A stretch of DNA of 6,456 bases from Akkermansia sp. (GCA_017555465.1 JAFZGH010000202.1:1-6456), one strand, 5' to 3'. Counted from the first letter of the stretch, positions 1-6,043 are shown. A program made the numbers and translations. The notes: generated from the letters alone by a model not told the origin.

Positions 1-1
1 C

Positions 2-292
2 GATGGCTGGCGCGCTGCCATGCTGGAGCAGGATGAGGAGCTGGCTCGTGTGCTCCTGCTGGCCTGGTTGCAGCAGCAGAATCCGGCATTGGGGCTGGAG
101 GCTGCGGCAAAGGGTTACGCCCAGGCTGTTTCACTGCACCGGCAGGCCTTGCGGGGCAATGCTGCCGCCTGCGCCGCCTGTGCCGCGGCGTACCGGGCGG
201 GGCGGTTGGGTGAAGTATTTCTCCCCGTGAGCGAACAGAAAGCGCGCTGGTTTGAACAGCGCGCCCTTGTTGCAGAGAAACTGCCGGAGTAA
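2..292 (+). CDS. C-terminal part of a Sel1-like repeat protein (5' end outside window)
   Basis: An open frame runs in from the left edge without a stop and ends at TAA (290-292), giving 96 visible residues. The ATG at 20 is internal to this open frame, so the true start is probably upstream. The fragment is rich in Ala, Leu, Gln and Arg, and helical in character. Its residues 48-88 follow the Sel1/TPR-like pattern: Ala-Leu-x-Gly-Asn-Ala-Ala-Ala, then Ala-x-x-Tyr-x-x-Gly, then a Lys-Ala-x-x-Trp-Phe-x-x-Arg-Ala ending. Sel1 repeats usually serve as protein-interaction scaffolds, but no specific function can be assigned. No signal peptide or membrane segment is visible in the part present. The gene converges on panB with only 3 bases between the two stop codons. 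The Sel1 assignment rests on motif pattern alone; a degenerate helical hypothetical protein is the alternative. Confidence 0.6.
   Translation, partial: DGWRAAMLEQDEELARVLLLAWLQQQNPALGLEAAAKGYAQAVSLHRQALRGNAAACAACAAAYRAGRLGEVFLPVSEQKARWFEQRALVAEKLPE
234..264 (-). terminator. Likely intrinsic terminator of the dapA-dapB-folK-panB operon
   Basis: On the minus strand, GCGCGCTG (264-257), a 7-base loop and CAGCGCGC (249-242) form a perfect 8-bp GC-rich stem. It is followed by TTTCTGTT (241-234). It starts about 31 bases after the panB stop codon, where an intrinsic terminator is expected. It lies within the coding sequence of the convergent plus-strand gene. On the plus strand the tail is CCTTGTTG, which is weaker, so the hairpin could act in both directions but looks better for the minus strand. 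The T tract is interrupted, so termination strength is uncertain. Confidence 0.6.
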
Positions 293-295
293 AGC

Positions 296-1069
296 TCAGT
301 TCTGCGGTACTTGCAGTTCGTTTTTCCACTCCGTCACGCCGCGGATAATGTCGGCGGCGATGTTGGCCTTGGGTTGCACAAAGCCCGGAATGAACCAAGG
401 GAAACCGCCCACGAGGTCGTGGAATACGCTCACTTCGCCATGGCAGGTGCCGTGGCCGGAACCGATGCCGATGGTGGGAATGGGGCTGGCGGTGGTGAGC
501 TGCGCTGCCACGCTGTGACGCGTGCATTCGATGACCACACTGAATGCCCCGGCGCGTACCACAGCCTCTAAATCGGCCATGAGCAGAGCTGCTTCGGCAT
601 CGGTCTTGCCCTTCATCTTGTAGCCGCCTTCTTCCTTGACCTTCTGGGGCAGCAAGCCGATGTGCGCCTGCACCGGAATGCCAGCCTGCACAATGGCGCG
701 GATTTCAGCTTCCTTGGCGGCACCGCCCTCCAGTTTCACGGCATCCACCCCGGTTTCCATGAGTTTGCGGGCGTTTTCGAGCGCCTGTTCCGGGGTGTCG
801 AAGGTATGGATGGGCATGTCCAGAATCACGAGAGCCTTTTTCGCGGCGCGGGCTACGCATTCGCCATGATGCAGCATGTGTGCCAGGGTCACATGCGTGG
901 TGTCTGGGTAGCCCAGCATGGTCATACCCAGGGAATCGCCCACCAGAATCATATCGATGCCGGCTTCATCCAGCATGCGGGCGGTGGGGTAATCGTAGGC
1001 TGTGAGCTGGGAGATAGCTGTTTTGCCCATTTTTGCCTGAATGGCGGCAATCTTTTCACTCGTATTCAT
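296..1069 (-). CDS. panB: 3-methyl-2-oxobutanoate hydroxymethyltransferase (ketopantoate hydroxymethyltransferase)
   Basis: PanB transfers a hydroxymethyl group from 5,10-methylene-tetrahydrofolate to 2-oxoisovalerate to give ketopantoate, the first step towards pantothenate and CoA; it is cytosolic. The 257-residue product is a full-length TIM-barrel PanB (E. coli has 264). VGDSLGMT holds Asp45 and ILDMP holds Asp84, the family's Mg2+ ligands; IECT holds Glu181, the catalytic base. TAYDY (24-28), KLEGG (112-116) and GIGSG (201-205) are also present. After GIGSG the usual Asp-Gly-Gln is replaced by His-Gly-Glu, and the following segment (GGFPWFIPGF) is unusual. I chose ATG at 1069. An in-frame TTG at 1084 overlaps the folK stop and would add five residues; neither start has a Shine-Dalgarno. 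Last gene of the operon, 11 bases after folK. panC and panD are not in the window. Confidence 0.95.
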   Translation of the reverse strand: MNTSEKIAAIQAKMGKTAISQLTAYDYPTARMLDEAGIDMILVGDSLGMTMLGYPDTTHVTLAHMLHHGECVARAAKKALVILDMPIHTFDTPEQALENARKLMETGVDAVKLEGGAAKEAEIRAIVQAGIPVQAHIGLLPQKVKEEGGYKMKGKTDAEAALLMADLEAVVRAGAFSVVIECTRHSVAAQLTTASPIPTIGIGSGHGTCHGEVSVFHDLVGGFPWFIPGFVQPKANIAADIIRGVTEWKNELQVPQN

Positions 1070-1080
1070 GGGAGAAATAA

Positions 1081-1587
1081 TCAAAGCGGGTAGGGAGTTA
1101 CGGCCGGCCCGGCTGGCAGGGCGGCAAGCAGCTGGGCAGCGGTCTGCGTCTGCCCCGGCAGAAGGAGCAGCGGGTCGAGGTCGCAGAGCGGGCGTAACAC
1201 AAATTCCCGTTCGTGCGCCCGGGGGTGGGGCAGGGTGAGGGTGGCAGACTGGCTGGTTTCGCTGCCGCAGCAGATGAGGTCGATATCGCAGGTGCGCGCC
1301 TCGCCGTATTCGCCGCTGCGGGTGCGGCCCAGCTCAGCTTCAATACGCAGGCAAAGCTGCAGTATTTCCTCTGCGGGCATGTCGGTCTCCACCTCCACGC
1401 AGGCGTTCAGGTAGCAAGGCGAGCCTTCCGGGCACCCCACCGGCTCGGTTTCGTATACCTGGGAAAGCCGCAGGCCGCCAAAGACATCGGCCAGGTAATC
1501 GCAGGCGGATTCCAGGTGCGCCAGCCTGTTCCCCAGGTTGGAACCCAGGGAAAAGACACAGCGGCGCATGGTTGCAGCGGCAGCCAT
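1081..1587 (-). CDS. folK: 2-amino-4-hydroxy-6-hydroxymethyldihydropteridine diphosphokinase
   Basis: FolK (HPPK) transfers pyrophosphate from ATP to 6-hydroxymethyl-7,8-dihydropterin, giving the substrate of dihydropteroate synthase in folate synthesis; it is cytosolic. The family signatures are in order: FSLGSNLGNR near the N-terminus, YETEPVG, YLNACVEVET, GRTRSGEYGEARTCDIDL and LPHPRAHEREFVLRPL. Counting from the second ATG (1569), the two Mg-binding aspartates are Asp95 and Asp97, and Arg82, Arg84 and Arg92 fit the E. coli active-site arginines. Two starts are possible: 1587 (168 residues, with an Ala-rich extension, 5 bases after the dapB stop) and 1569 (162 residues, starting right at the first strand, as is usual in the family). 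I list the longer; the shorter is about equally likely. It is a stand-alone HPPK, not fused to FolB or FolP. The much longer open frame reading upstream through dapB is not coding. Confidence 0.93.
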   Translation of the reverse strand: MAAAATMRRCVFSLGSNLGNRLAHLESACDYLADVFGGLRLSQVYETEPVGCPEGSPCYLNACVEVETDMPAEEILQLCLRIEAELGRTRSGEYGEARTCDIDLICCGSETSQSATLTLPHPRAHEREFVLRPLCDLDPLLLLPGQTQTAAQLLAALPAGPAVTPYPL

Positions 1588-1592
1588 GGGGA

Positions 1593-2327
1593 TTAGTTGG
1601 TGAAACCGAGCACGTCCTGCATGTTGTAGAGCCCGGCGGGCTTGTCTGCCAGCCAGAGGGCAGCGCGCACGGCGCCACCGGCAAAGGTCATGCGGCTGGA
1701 GGCCTTGTGCGTGAGCTCCACGCGCTCGCCATCGGTGGCATACATGACGGTGTGGTCGCCCACCACATCGCCCCCGCGCATGGAGTGCATACCGATCTGG
1801 CGCTGCGGGCGTGCACCCACGAGCCCTTCGCGGCCGTGCATCACGTCCTTGTTGTAATCCATGCCGGTTTCCTCGCACACCACCTCGGCCAGGGTGCGGG
1901 CGGTGCCGCTGGGGGCATCGAGCTTGTGGTGGTGGTGCATCTCAATGATTTCGATATCGTAATCCTTGAGAATCTGGGTGGCTTTGCGGGTGAGCCAGAA
2001 AAGGGTGTTCACGCCCACGGAATAGTTGGAGGCAAACACAATGGGAATCTGCTTTGCGGCTTCGGCAATGGCGGCGCGTTCCTCATCGGTGTGGCCGGTG
2101 GTGCCGATGACGAGGGGCTTGCCTTGGGCCACGGCGGTGGCCAGCAGCTCCGGGGTGAACCCGTGGAAGGAGAAGTCGATGGTACAGTCGGCGGCGCTCA
2201 TGGCGGCAGCAATGTCCTGCCCCACATCGTGCGTGGCGGCCATTTCGGTGGCTTCATTCAGCTCCACGGCCTGCTTCACCGTCTGGCCCATGCGGCCGGA
2301 AATGCCGGTAACGAGAATCTTCATCAT
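1593..2327 (-). CDS. dapB: 4-hydroxy-tetrahydrodipicolinate reductase
   Basis: DapB reduces 4-hydroxy-tetrahydrodipicolinate, the DapA product, to tetrahydrodipicolinate with NAD(P)H, on the route to meso-diaminopimelate and lysine. The 244-residue product shows the Rossmann nucleotide loop GISGRMG (8-14), VIGTTG (73-78), FASNYSVG (98-105), and the signature from Glu129 through a run of four His to Lys135 and DAPSGTA (137-143). His131 and Lys135 correspond to the E. coli catalytic His159 and Lys163. RGGDVVGDHTV (184-194) is the usual substrate-binding strand. It is about 29 residues shorter than the E. coli enzyme; much of the difference is in the N-terminal domain between the first strand and the DFS segment, a form seen in other phyla. 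Two adjacent ATG codons (2327 and 2324) could start it. It follows dapA by 8 bases with no Shine-Dalgarno. Confidence 0.96.
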   Translation of the reverse strand: MMKILVTGISGRMGQTVKQAVELNEATEMAATHDVGQDIAAAMSAADCTIDFSFHGFTPELLATAVAQGKPLVIGTTGHTDEERAAIAEAAKQIPIVFASNYSVGVNTLFWLTRKATQILKDYDIEIIEMHHHHKLDAPSGTARTLAEVVCEETGMDYNKDVMHGREGLVGARPQRQIGMHSMRGGDVVGDHTVMYATDGERVELTHKASSRMTFAGGAVRAALWLADKPAGLYNMQDVLGFTN

Positions 2328-2335
2328 GGCAGTTT

Positions 2336-3217
2336 TTACAGCAGGTTGAAACTCTTGAGCAGGTCGGCCAGCTTGCCGTGCTTCTCTTCAGCCAGCGGTA
2401 CGAGCGGCAGGCGGATTTCCCAGCTGATTTCGCCGCGCAGTGCCAGGGCGGCCTTGGCGGGCACCGGGTTCACATCCAGGGACATGAGCCCCTTCATGAG
2501 CGGGTAATACTTCTTCTGCAGCTCCAGGGCTTTCTTGCCATCGCCACTCATGGCGGCATCCACGAGGGCTTTCATCTCTGCCGGGGCAATGTTGGAGGTC
2601 ACGGATACCAGACCCACAGCGCCGCAGGAGATGAAGGGGACGGTCAGGCCGTCATCGCCGCTCAGTACGGCAAAATCTGCGGGCAGAGCCTGCACCAGCT
2701 GGTTCACGCGCTCCACGCTGCCACCGGCTTCCTTGATAGCCACGATGGTGGGGCAATCTGCAGCCAGACGGGCCACGGTATCCACGGCAATCTCAATGCC
2801 GCTGCGGCCGGGGATGCTGTAAAGCATGATGGGCAGGTCGGTGGCCTCGGCAATGGCCTTGAAGTGCTGGTACACGCCCTCCTGGTTGGGCTTGTTGTAG
2901 TAGGGGCATACCTGCAGCGTGCCGTCCACACCCATGGCGGCGGCAGCCTTGGTCATTTCAATGGCTTCTGTGGTGCAGTTGGCGCCTGTGCCGGCAATCA
3001 CCTGGCAGCGGCCTGCCACAAACTCCACGCACATGCGGATGATTTCGAGGTGCTCTTCGGTGCTTACCGTGGGGGATTCGCCGGTCGTGCCCATGGGCAC
3101 AATGCCGTCTACGCCGCCGGCAATCTGGGCTTCAATCAATGCCTTGTAGGCATCATAGTCCACCTGGCCATTCTTAAAGGGGGTAACAATTGCAGTATAA
3201 AGTCCCTGGTATTTCAT
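2336..3217 (-). CDS. dapA: 4-hydroxy-tetrahydrodipicolinate synthase
   Basis: DapA condenses pyruvate with aspartate 4-semialdehyde, the committed step to lysine and meso-diaminopimelate. The 293-residue product is a standard class I TIM-barrel aldolase. GTTGES (43-48) carries Thr44 and Thr45; PYYNKP (105-110) carries Tyr107; LYSIPGRSG carries Tyr133 and Arg138; AIKEAGG carries Lys162, the Schiff-base lysine (E. coli Lys161). SGDDGL and GAVGLVSVTSN follow as in the family. The lysine-feedback residues of E. coli (Ser48, His56, Asn80, Glu84, Tyr106) are all present at the same numbers, which suggests lysine inhibition. ATG at 3217 is chosen because homology begins there and the promoter lies just upstream; an upstream in-frame start at 3262 would precede the -10 box. 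First gene of the operon; no Shine-Dalgarno. Confidence 0.97.
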   Translation of the reverse strand: MKYQGLYTAIVTPFKNGQVDYDAYKALIEAQIAGGVDGIVPMGTTGESPTVSTEEHLEIIRMCVEFVAGRCQVIAGTGANCTTEAIEMTKAAAAMGVDGTLQVCPYYNKPNQEGVYQHFKAIAEATDLPIMLYSIPGRSGIEIAVDTVARLAADCPTIVAIKEAGGSVERVNQLVQALPADFAVLSGDDGLTVPFISCGAVGLVSVTSNIAPAEMKALVDAAMSGDGKKALELQKKYYPLMKGLMSLDVNPVPAKAALALRGEISWEIRLPLVPLAEEKHGKLADLLKSFNLL

Positions 3218-3233
3218 GATTCGGGAAAGTTTT

Positions 3234-3253
3234 ACGCGGATATTATACCGCGT
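3234..3253. promoter_or_regulatory. Inverted repeat enclosing the dapA -10 box (candidate operator)
   Basis: ACGCGG (3234-3239) and CCGCGT (3248-3253) form a perfect 6-bp inverted repeat separated by 8 bases that contain the TATAAT -10 box. The predicted transcription start lies in the left arm, so the element would not be fully transcribed as a hairpin. That makes a protein-binding site more plausible than an RNA structure. A chance palindrome of this size in GC-rich DNA cannot be excluded, and no regulator can be named. Confidence 0.35.
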
Positions 3254-3269
3254 TAAATCCAAAAGTCAC
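3242..3269 (-). promoter_or_regulatory. Sigma70-type promoter of the dapA operon
   Basis: On the minus strand, GTGACT (3269-3264, four of six matches to TTGACA), a 16-base spacer and a perfect TATAAT (3247-3242) precede dapA. Transcription should start near 3235, giving a leader of about 18 bases. No leader peptide, attenuator or lysine riboswitch fits in that space. The downstream genes have no room for their own intergenic promoters, so this is probably the main promoter for dapA-dapB-folK-panB. Confidence 0.7.
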
Positions 3270-3341
3270 GCCTTTTTTATTTTCTGGGCGGCTCTTTCGG
3301 CGGGAGGTGAGGGTGGGTTAAGGAATTAAGCTGGCTGTGGT

Positions 3342-3911
3342 TCAGTCCTGCAGGCAGATGGTGCAGTTGTCCAGACTTTCGATAATGGCAAGTGATTCCA
3401 CGTGGATGCCCATGCTGCGGAGTTCGTTGCCGCCGTTCTGGAAGGCTTTTTCGATGAGGAAACCCATGCCTGCAAGGGTGGCTCCGGCTTGTTTCACCAG
3501 GTCGAGAATTCCCAGCGCGGCCTGCCCGTTGGCCAGGAAGTCATCAATGAAGAGGACACGGTCTCCCGGCCCCAGGTATTCCGCGCTCAGGCAGACGGTG
3601 TAGTCCTTAGCCTTGGTGAAGGAATGAATGGTGGTGCAGAGCATGTTCTCCATGGTGCTGGGCTTGTTTTTCTTGGCAAAGACGACCGGAAGTCCCAGCA
3701 GATGGCCGAGCATGATGGCCGGGGCAATGCCGCTGGCCTCCACAGTGAGGATTTTGTTGGGGGAGGCAGAGGAAAATCGGCGGACGAATTCCTGCGCTGC
3801 CTGGTACATCAGTCCGGCATCCATCTGGTGGTTGATGAAGCTGTCTACCTTGAGGACGCCGCCGGGGAGGCATTTTCCATCCTTGATGATTCGTTCTTTG
3901 AGCGCTTTCAT
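3342..3911 (-). CDS. xpt: Xanthine phosphoribosyltransferase
   Basis: Xpt salvages xanthine by joining it to PRPP, giving XMP for GMP synthesis; it is cytosolic and usually a homodimer. The 189-residue product is close in length and pattern to B. subtilis Xpt (194). It has LKVDSFINHQMD (20-31), ILTVEASGIAPA (54-65), VFAKKNKPST (77-86), the PRPP-binding segment VLFIDDFLANGQA (119-131) with the Asp-Asp pair, and IEKAFQNGG (153-161). This is the Gram-positive-type Xpt family, not the E. coli Gpt type. The start at 3911 matches the family N-terminus (Met-x-Ala-Leu-Lys); CCCC directly precedes the ATG and there is no Shine-Dalgarno. It is monocistronic by context: the pgm terminator lies upstream and the dapA promoter downstream. 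No permease gene accompanies it here, unlike the Bacillus xpt-pbuX operon. No clear terminator of its own was found in the 124 bases before dapA. Confidence 0.95.
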   Translation of the reverse strand: MKALKERIIKDGKCLPGGVLKVDSFINHQMDAGLMYQAAQEFVRRFSSASPNKILTVEASGIAPAIMLGHLLGLPVVFAKKNKPSTMENMLCTTIHSFTKAKDYTVCLSAEYLGPGDRVLFIDDFLANGQAALGILDLVKQAGATLAGMGFLIEKAFQNGGNELRSMGIHVESLAIIESLDNCTICLQD

Positions 3912-3937
3912 GGGGACAATCTGTTGTGCTGCCCGTC

Positions 3938-3966
3938 AGAATAGCAGTTTATCCTCCGGCGGACAA
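3938..3966 (-). promoter_or_regulatory. Weak sigma70-type promoter for xpt
   Basis: On the minus strand, TTGTCC (3966-3961), a 17-base spacer and TATTCT (3943-3938) give four of six matches in each box with ideal spacing. Transcription would start near 3931, leaving a leader of about 20 bases before the ATG. It sits just after the pgm terminator, where xpt needs a promoter. The boxes are only moderate, so the assignment rests partly on position. Confidence 0.5.
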
Positions 3967-3978
3967 GAGTTAATCATG

Positions 3979-4009
3979 AAAAAGCCCCTGCAGGGGGATC
4001 CTGCAGGGG
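3979..4009 (-). terminator. Intrinsic terminator of pgm
   Basis: On the minus strand, CCCCTGCAGG (4009-4000), a 5-base loop ATCCC and CCTGCAGGGG (3994-3985) form a perfect 10-bp stem. It is followed by C and five T (3984-3979). It begins about 24 bases after the pgm stop codon. The plus-strand side after the hairpin is G-rich with no T run, so it acts on the minus strand only. It should insulate xpt from the strong pgm promoter. Confidence 0.9.
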
Positions 4010-4032
4010 GGGATAGAAGGATGATTTAAATA

Positions 4033-5976
4033 TCAGGCCATGCGGGCGTAGGCGTCGGCCTCGACGGCGGCCCAGAGGGAATTGATGCTGCACTCCACCT
4101 CTGCCTTGGCGGCGGTGAGTTCAGCACCGGCGACGCCGTGGGCAAAGAGGTAGTACTTGATCTTGGGCTCGGTGCCGCTGGGGCGCACGGCAAAGCTGCG
4201 GCCGTCCACCAGGTCGATGAAGAGCATCTTTTCGGCGGGGATGGGGTCTCCCTCGGCATCGACCATGGTGCCGGCGGAGAAATCGCGCAGGCCGGCCACG
4301 GCGGTGCCGTCCATTTCAGTGGGCGGGTTTTCGATGTAGCTCTTGGTGAGGGCGGCAATCTTGGCGGCACCGTCTGCACCTTCCATCACGATGCTCTTGC
4401 CGAGTTCCTTGTAGAAGCCCAGCTGGGTGTAGATGTTGTTGAGGCATTCCAGCAGACCGATGCCCTTGGAAGCGAGGTAGGCGTTCATTTCCGCCAGGCA
4501 GAGGGCGGCGGCGTTGGCGTCCTTGTCGCGCACGAAGTCCTGGGCCAGGTAGCCGTAGCTCTCCTCACCACCGAAGATGAAGTATTTGCTGTATTCCAGA
4601 CGCAGGGCGCGGGTTTCGGCCTCGGTCATGCTGCGGTAGCCCTGGCGCAGTTCTGCGGGGATGGCCTGCTCGTACTTGCCGAGCTTGGCGGCAATGTACT
4701 TGAAGCCGGTGAGTACGTTCACGGTCCCGATGCCGAAGGAGGCTGCGATGGCATCCTGCAGCGGGCTGGTCACGAAGGTCTTGACCATGACGGCGTGCTG
4801 GATGTTCTGCGGGGTGATGATACCCAGCTCGATGGCGCTCATGCAGCGGTACCAGGCCAGCAGGCAGCCGGTCTGGTTGCCGGTGAGCAGCTGCATCTTG
4901 CCGGTGGTGGTGTCGCGCACGGCAATGCCCATGCGGTCGCTGTCCGGGTCGGTGGCAATCACCAGGTCGGCCTGCTCGGCGTCGGCCTGGGCAATGGCCA
5001 TGTCAAGAGCCGGCGCATTCTCCGGATTCGGGCTGGCCACGGTGGGGAAGCGGCCATCGAGCGTGTCCTGCTCGGCCACGGTGCTCACGTTGCAGCCAAT
5101 CTGCTTGAGGATGGGGACGATGCAGCGGCCGCCGGTGCCGTGCAGGTTGGTGAATACCACCTTGGCAGAGGCTTTGGCGAATACATCCGGGCGCAGGATG
5201 ATGCCTTTGAGCTTTTCAATGTAGATGGCATCGAACTCAGCGCCGAGGATGCGGAGGCTGCCCTGCTGGTCGGCGGGCAGGGCTTCATACGCATCGCTGG
5301 TGAGGGCGTTCACCTCGGCAATCACCGCCTTGTCGTGCGGGGCGATGAGCTGGGCTCCGTCGTTGAAGTAGGCCTTGAAGCCGTTGTCGTGAGCTGGGTT
5401 GTGGGAGGCGGTGAGCACCACGCCGGTGTCGGCATTCAGCTCGCGGATGGCAAAGGAAACTTCCGGGGTGGAGCAGGGGCCGTCGAACAGGGCGCAGTCG
5501 CAGCCCAGGTCGGTGGCAATCTTAGCGCAGTACTCGGCAAAGTCGCGGGAGAAGTGGCGCGTGTCGTGCCCCACGACGATGAGGGGCTTGCGGCCAGTGC
5601 CTTCAGCTTCCACGAAGCGGCGCACGTAGGTGATGAGGCCGCGCATGGCGCGTCCCACGTTGAAGTAGTTCATGCTGGCGGTGCCCACGCAGGGGAATTC
5701 CGGGCGTCCGTTCACGCCGCCCTGGCCTTGCTCGGCGATGGTCACCACGGTGCCGATGGTGCGGCCGCGCAGGCCACCCGTGCCGAAGGCCAGCGTCTTG
5801 TAGAACCGGTTGTTGAGCTCGGCCCATTCGCCCGCATTGACCAGCTGTTCAATGGCAGCGGGCACCACCGGGTCCTGTGTACCGCCGGTGAGCAGCTCGA
5901 TGTTTTCCAGAGAGGATTCCAGCAGCTTGCCCTCGGCAACTGCCTGCTTCAGTGCATCAAGAATCGTTGCATTCAT
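4033..5976 (-). CDS. Phospho-sugar mutase (phosphoglucomutase/phosphomannomutase, PgcA-like)
   Basis: This is an alpha-D-phosphohexomutase, which interconverts 6-phospho and 1-phospho sugars (glucose or mannose) through a phosphoserine enzyme. It supplies precursors for glycogen and cell-envelope sugars and is cytosolic. All four domain signatures are present in the 647 residues: TASHNP with catalytic Ser191 followed by NGFKAY; the metal loop DPDSDR (343-348); the sugar-specificity loop GGEESYG (469-475); and the phosphate-binding RPSGTEPKIKYY (598-609). FGTGGLRG near residue 64 is typical of the long PgcA-type branch. It is longer than B. subtilis PgcA (581), partly from extra sequence around residues 72-115. 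Glucose versus mannose preference cannot be read from the motifs, so no symbol is given. Start at 5976: the preceding in-frame extension to 6147 crosses the promoter and looks non-coding. Monocistronic, with its own promoter and terminator. Confidence 0.93.
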   Translation of the reverse strand: MNATILDALKQAVAEGKLLESSLENIELLTGGTQDPVVPAAIEQLVNAGEWAELNNRFYKTLAFGTGGLRGRTIGTVVTIAEQGQGGVNGRPEFPCVGTASMNYFNVGRAMRGLITYVRRFVEAEGTGRKPLIVVGHDTRHFSRDFAEYCAKIATDLGCDCALFDGPCSTPEVSFAIRELNADTGVVLTASHNPAHDNGFKAYFNDGAQLIAPHDKAVIAEVNALTSDAYEALPADQQGSLRILGAEFDAIYIEKLKGIILRPDVFAKASAKVVFTNLHGTGGRCIVPILKQIGCNVSTVAEQDTLDGRFPTVASPNPENAPALDMAIAQADAEQADLVIATDPDSDRMGIAVRDTTTGKMQLLTGNQTGCLLAWYRCMSAIELGIITPQNIQHAVMVKTFVTSPLQDAIAASFGIGTVNVLTGFKYIAAKLGKYEQAIPAELRQGYRSMTEAETRALRLEYSKYFIFGGEESYGYLAQDFVRDKDANAAALCLAEMNAYLASKGIGLLECLNNIYTQLGFYKELGKSIVMEGADGAAKIAALTKSYIENPPTEMDGTAVAGLRDFSAGTMVDAEGDPIPAEKMLFIDLVDGRSFAVRPSGTEPKIKYYLFAHGVAGAELTAAKAEVECSINSLWAAVEADAYARMA

Positions 5977-5988
5977 AACTCGCGCGGC

Positions 5989-6017
5989 ATTATACAGCCC
6001 GCAGGCTCTTTTGGCAA
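5989..6017 (-). promoter_or_regulatory. Near-consensus sigma70 promoter of the phosphohexomutase gene
   Basis: On the minus strand, TTGCCA (6017-6012, five of six), a 17-base spacer and perfect TATAAT (5994-5989) make the strongest promoter match in the window. Only 12 bases separate the -10 box from the ATG at 5976, so transcription should begin about 5 to 7 bases before the start codon. That gives an almost leaderless mRNA with no room for a ribosome binding site. Confidence 0.8.
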
Positions 6018-6023
6018 GCCTGC
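6001..6023. promoter_or_regulatory. Inverted repeat over the -35 box of the phosphohexomutase promoter (candidate operator)
   Basis: GCAGGCT (6001-6007) and AGCCTGC (6017-6023) form a perfect 7-bp inverted repeat with a 9-base centre. The right arm starts at the edge of the -35 box and the centre contains the rest of it, so a protein bound here would block RNA polymerase. The element lies upstream of the transcription start and is therefore not an mRNA hairpin. It carries no T tail for a terminator on either strand. The regulator is unknown. Confidence 0.4.
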
Positions 6024-6043
6024 ACTCTGTTTGCCTGCGGTAA

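Noticed and set aside
1588..1878. Long upstream extension of FolK
   Set aside because: It overlaps the conserved C-terminal half of dapB and reads as Arg/Ala/His-rich frame-shadow sequence.
1572..3256. Long plus-strand open frames (311 and 292 codons) opposite dapB and dapA
   Set aside because: Their translations are His/Gly-rich low-information sequence, and the minus strand encodes DapB and DapA with intact catalytic residues.
3218..3262. 15-residue extension of DapA
   Set aside because: It would start upstream of the TATAAT box, and DapA homology begins at the ATG at 3217 with numbering matching E. coli.
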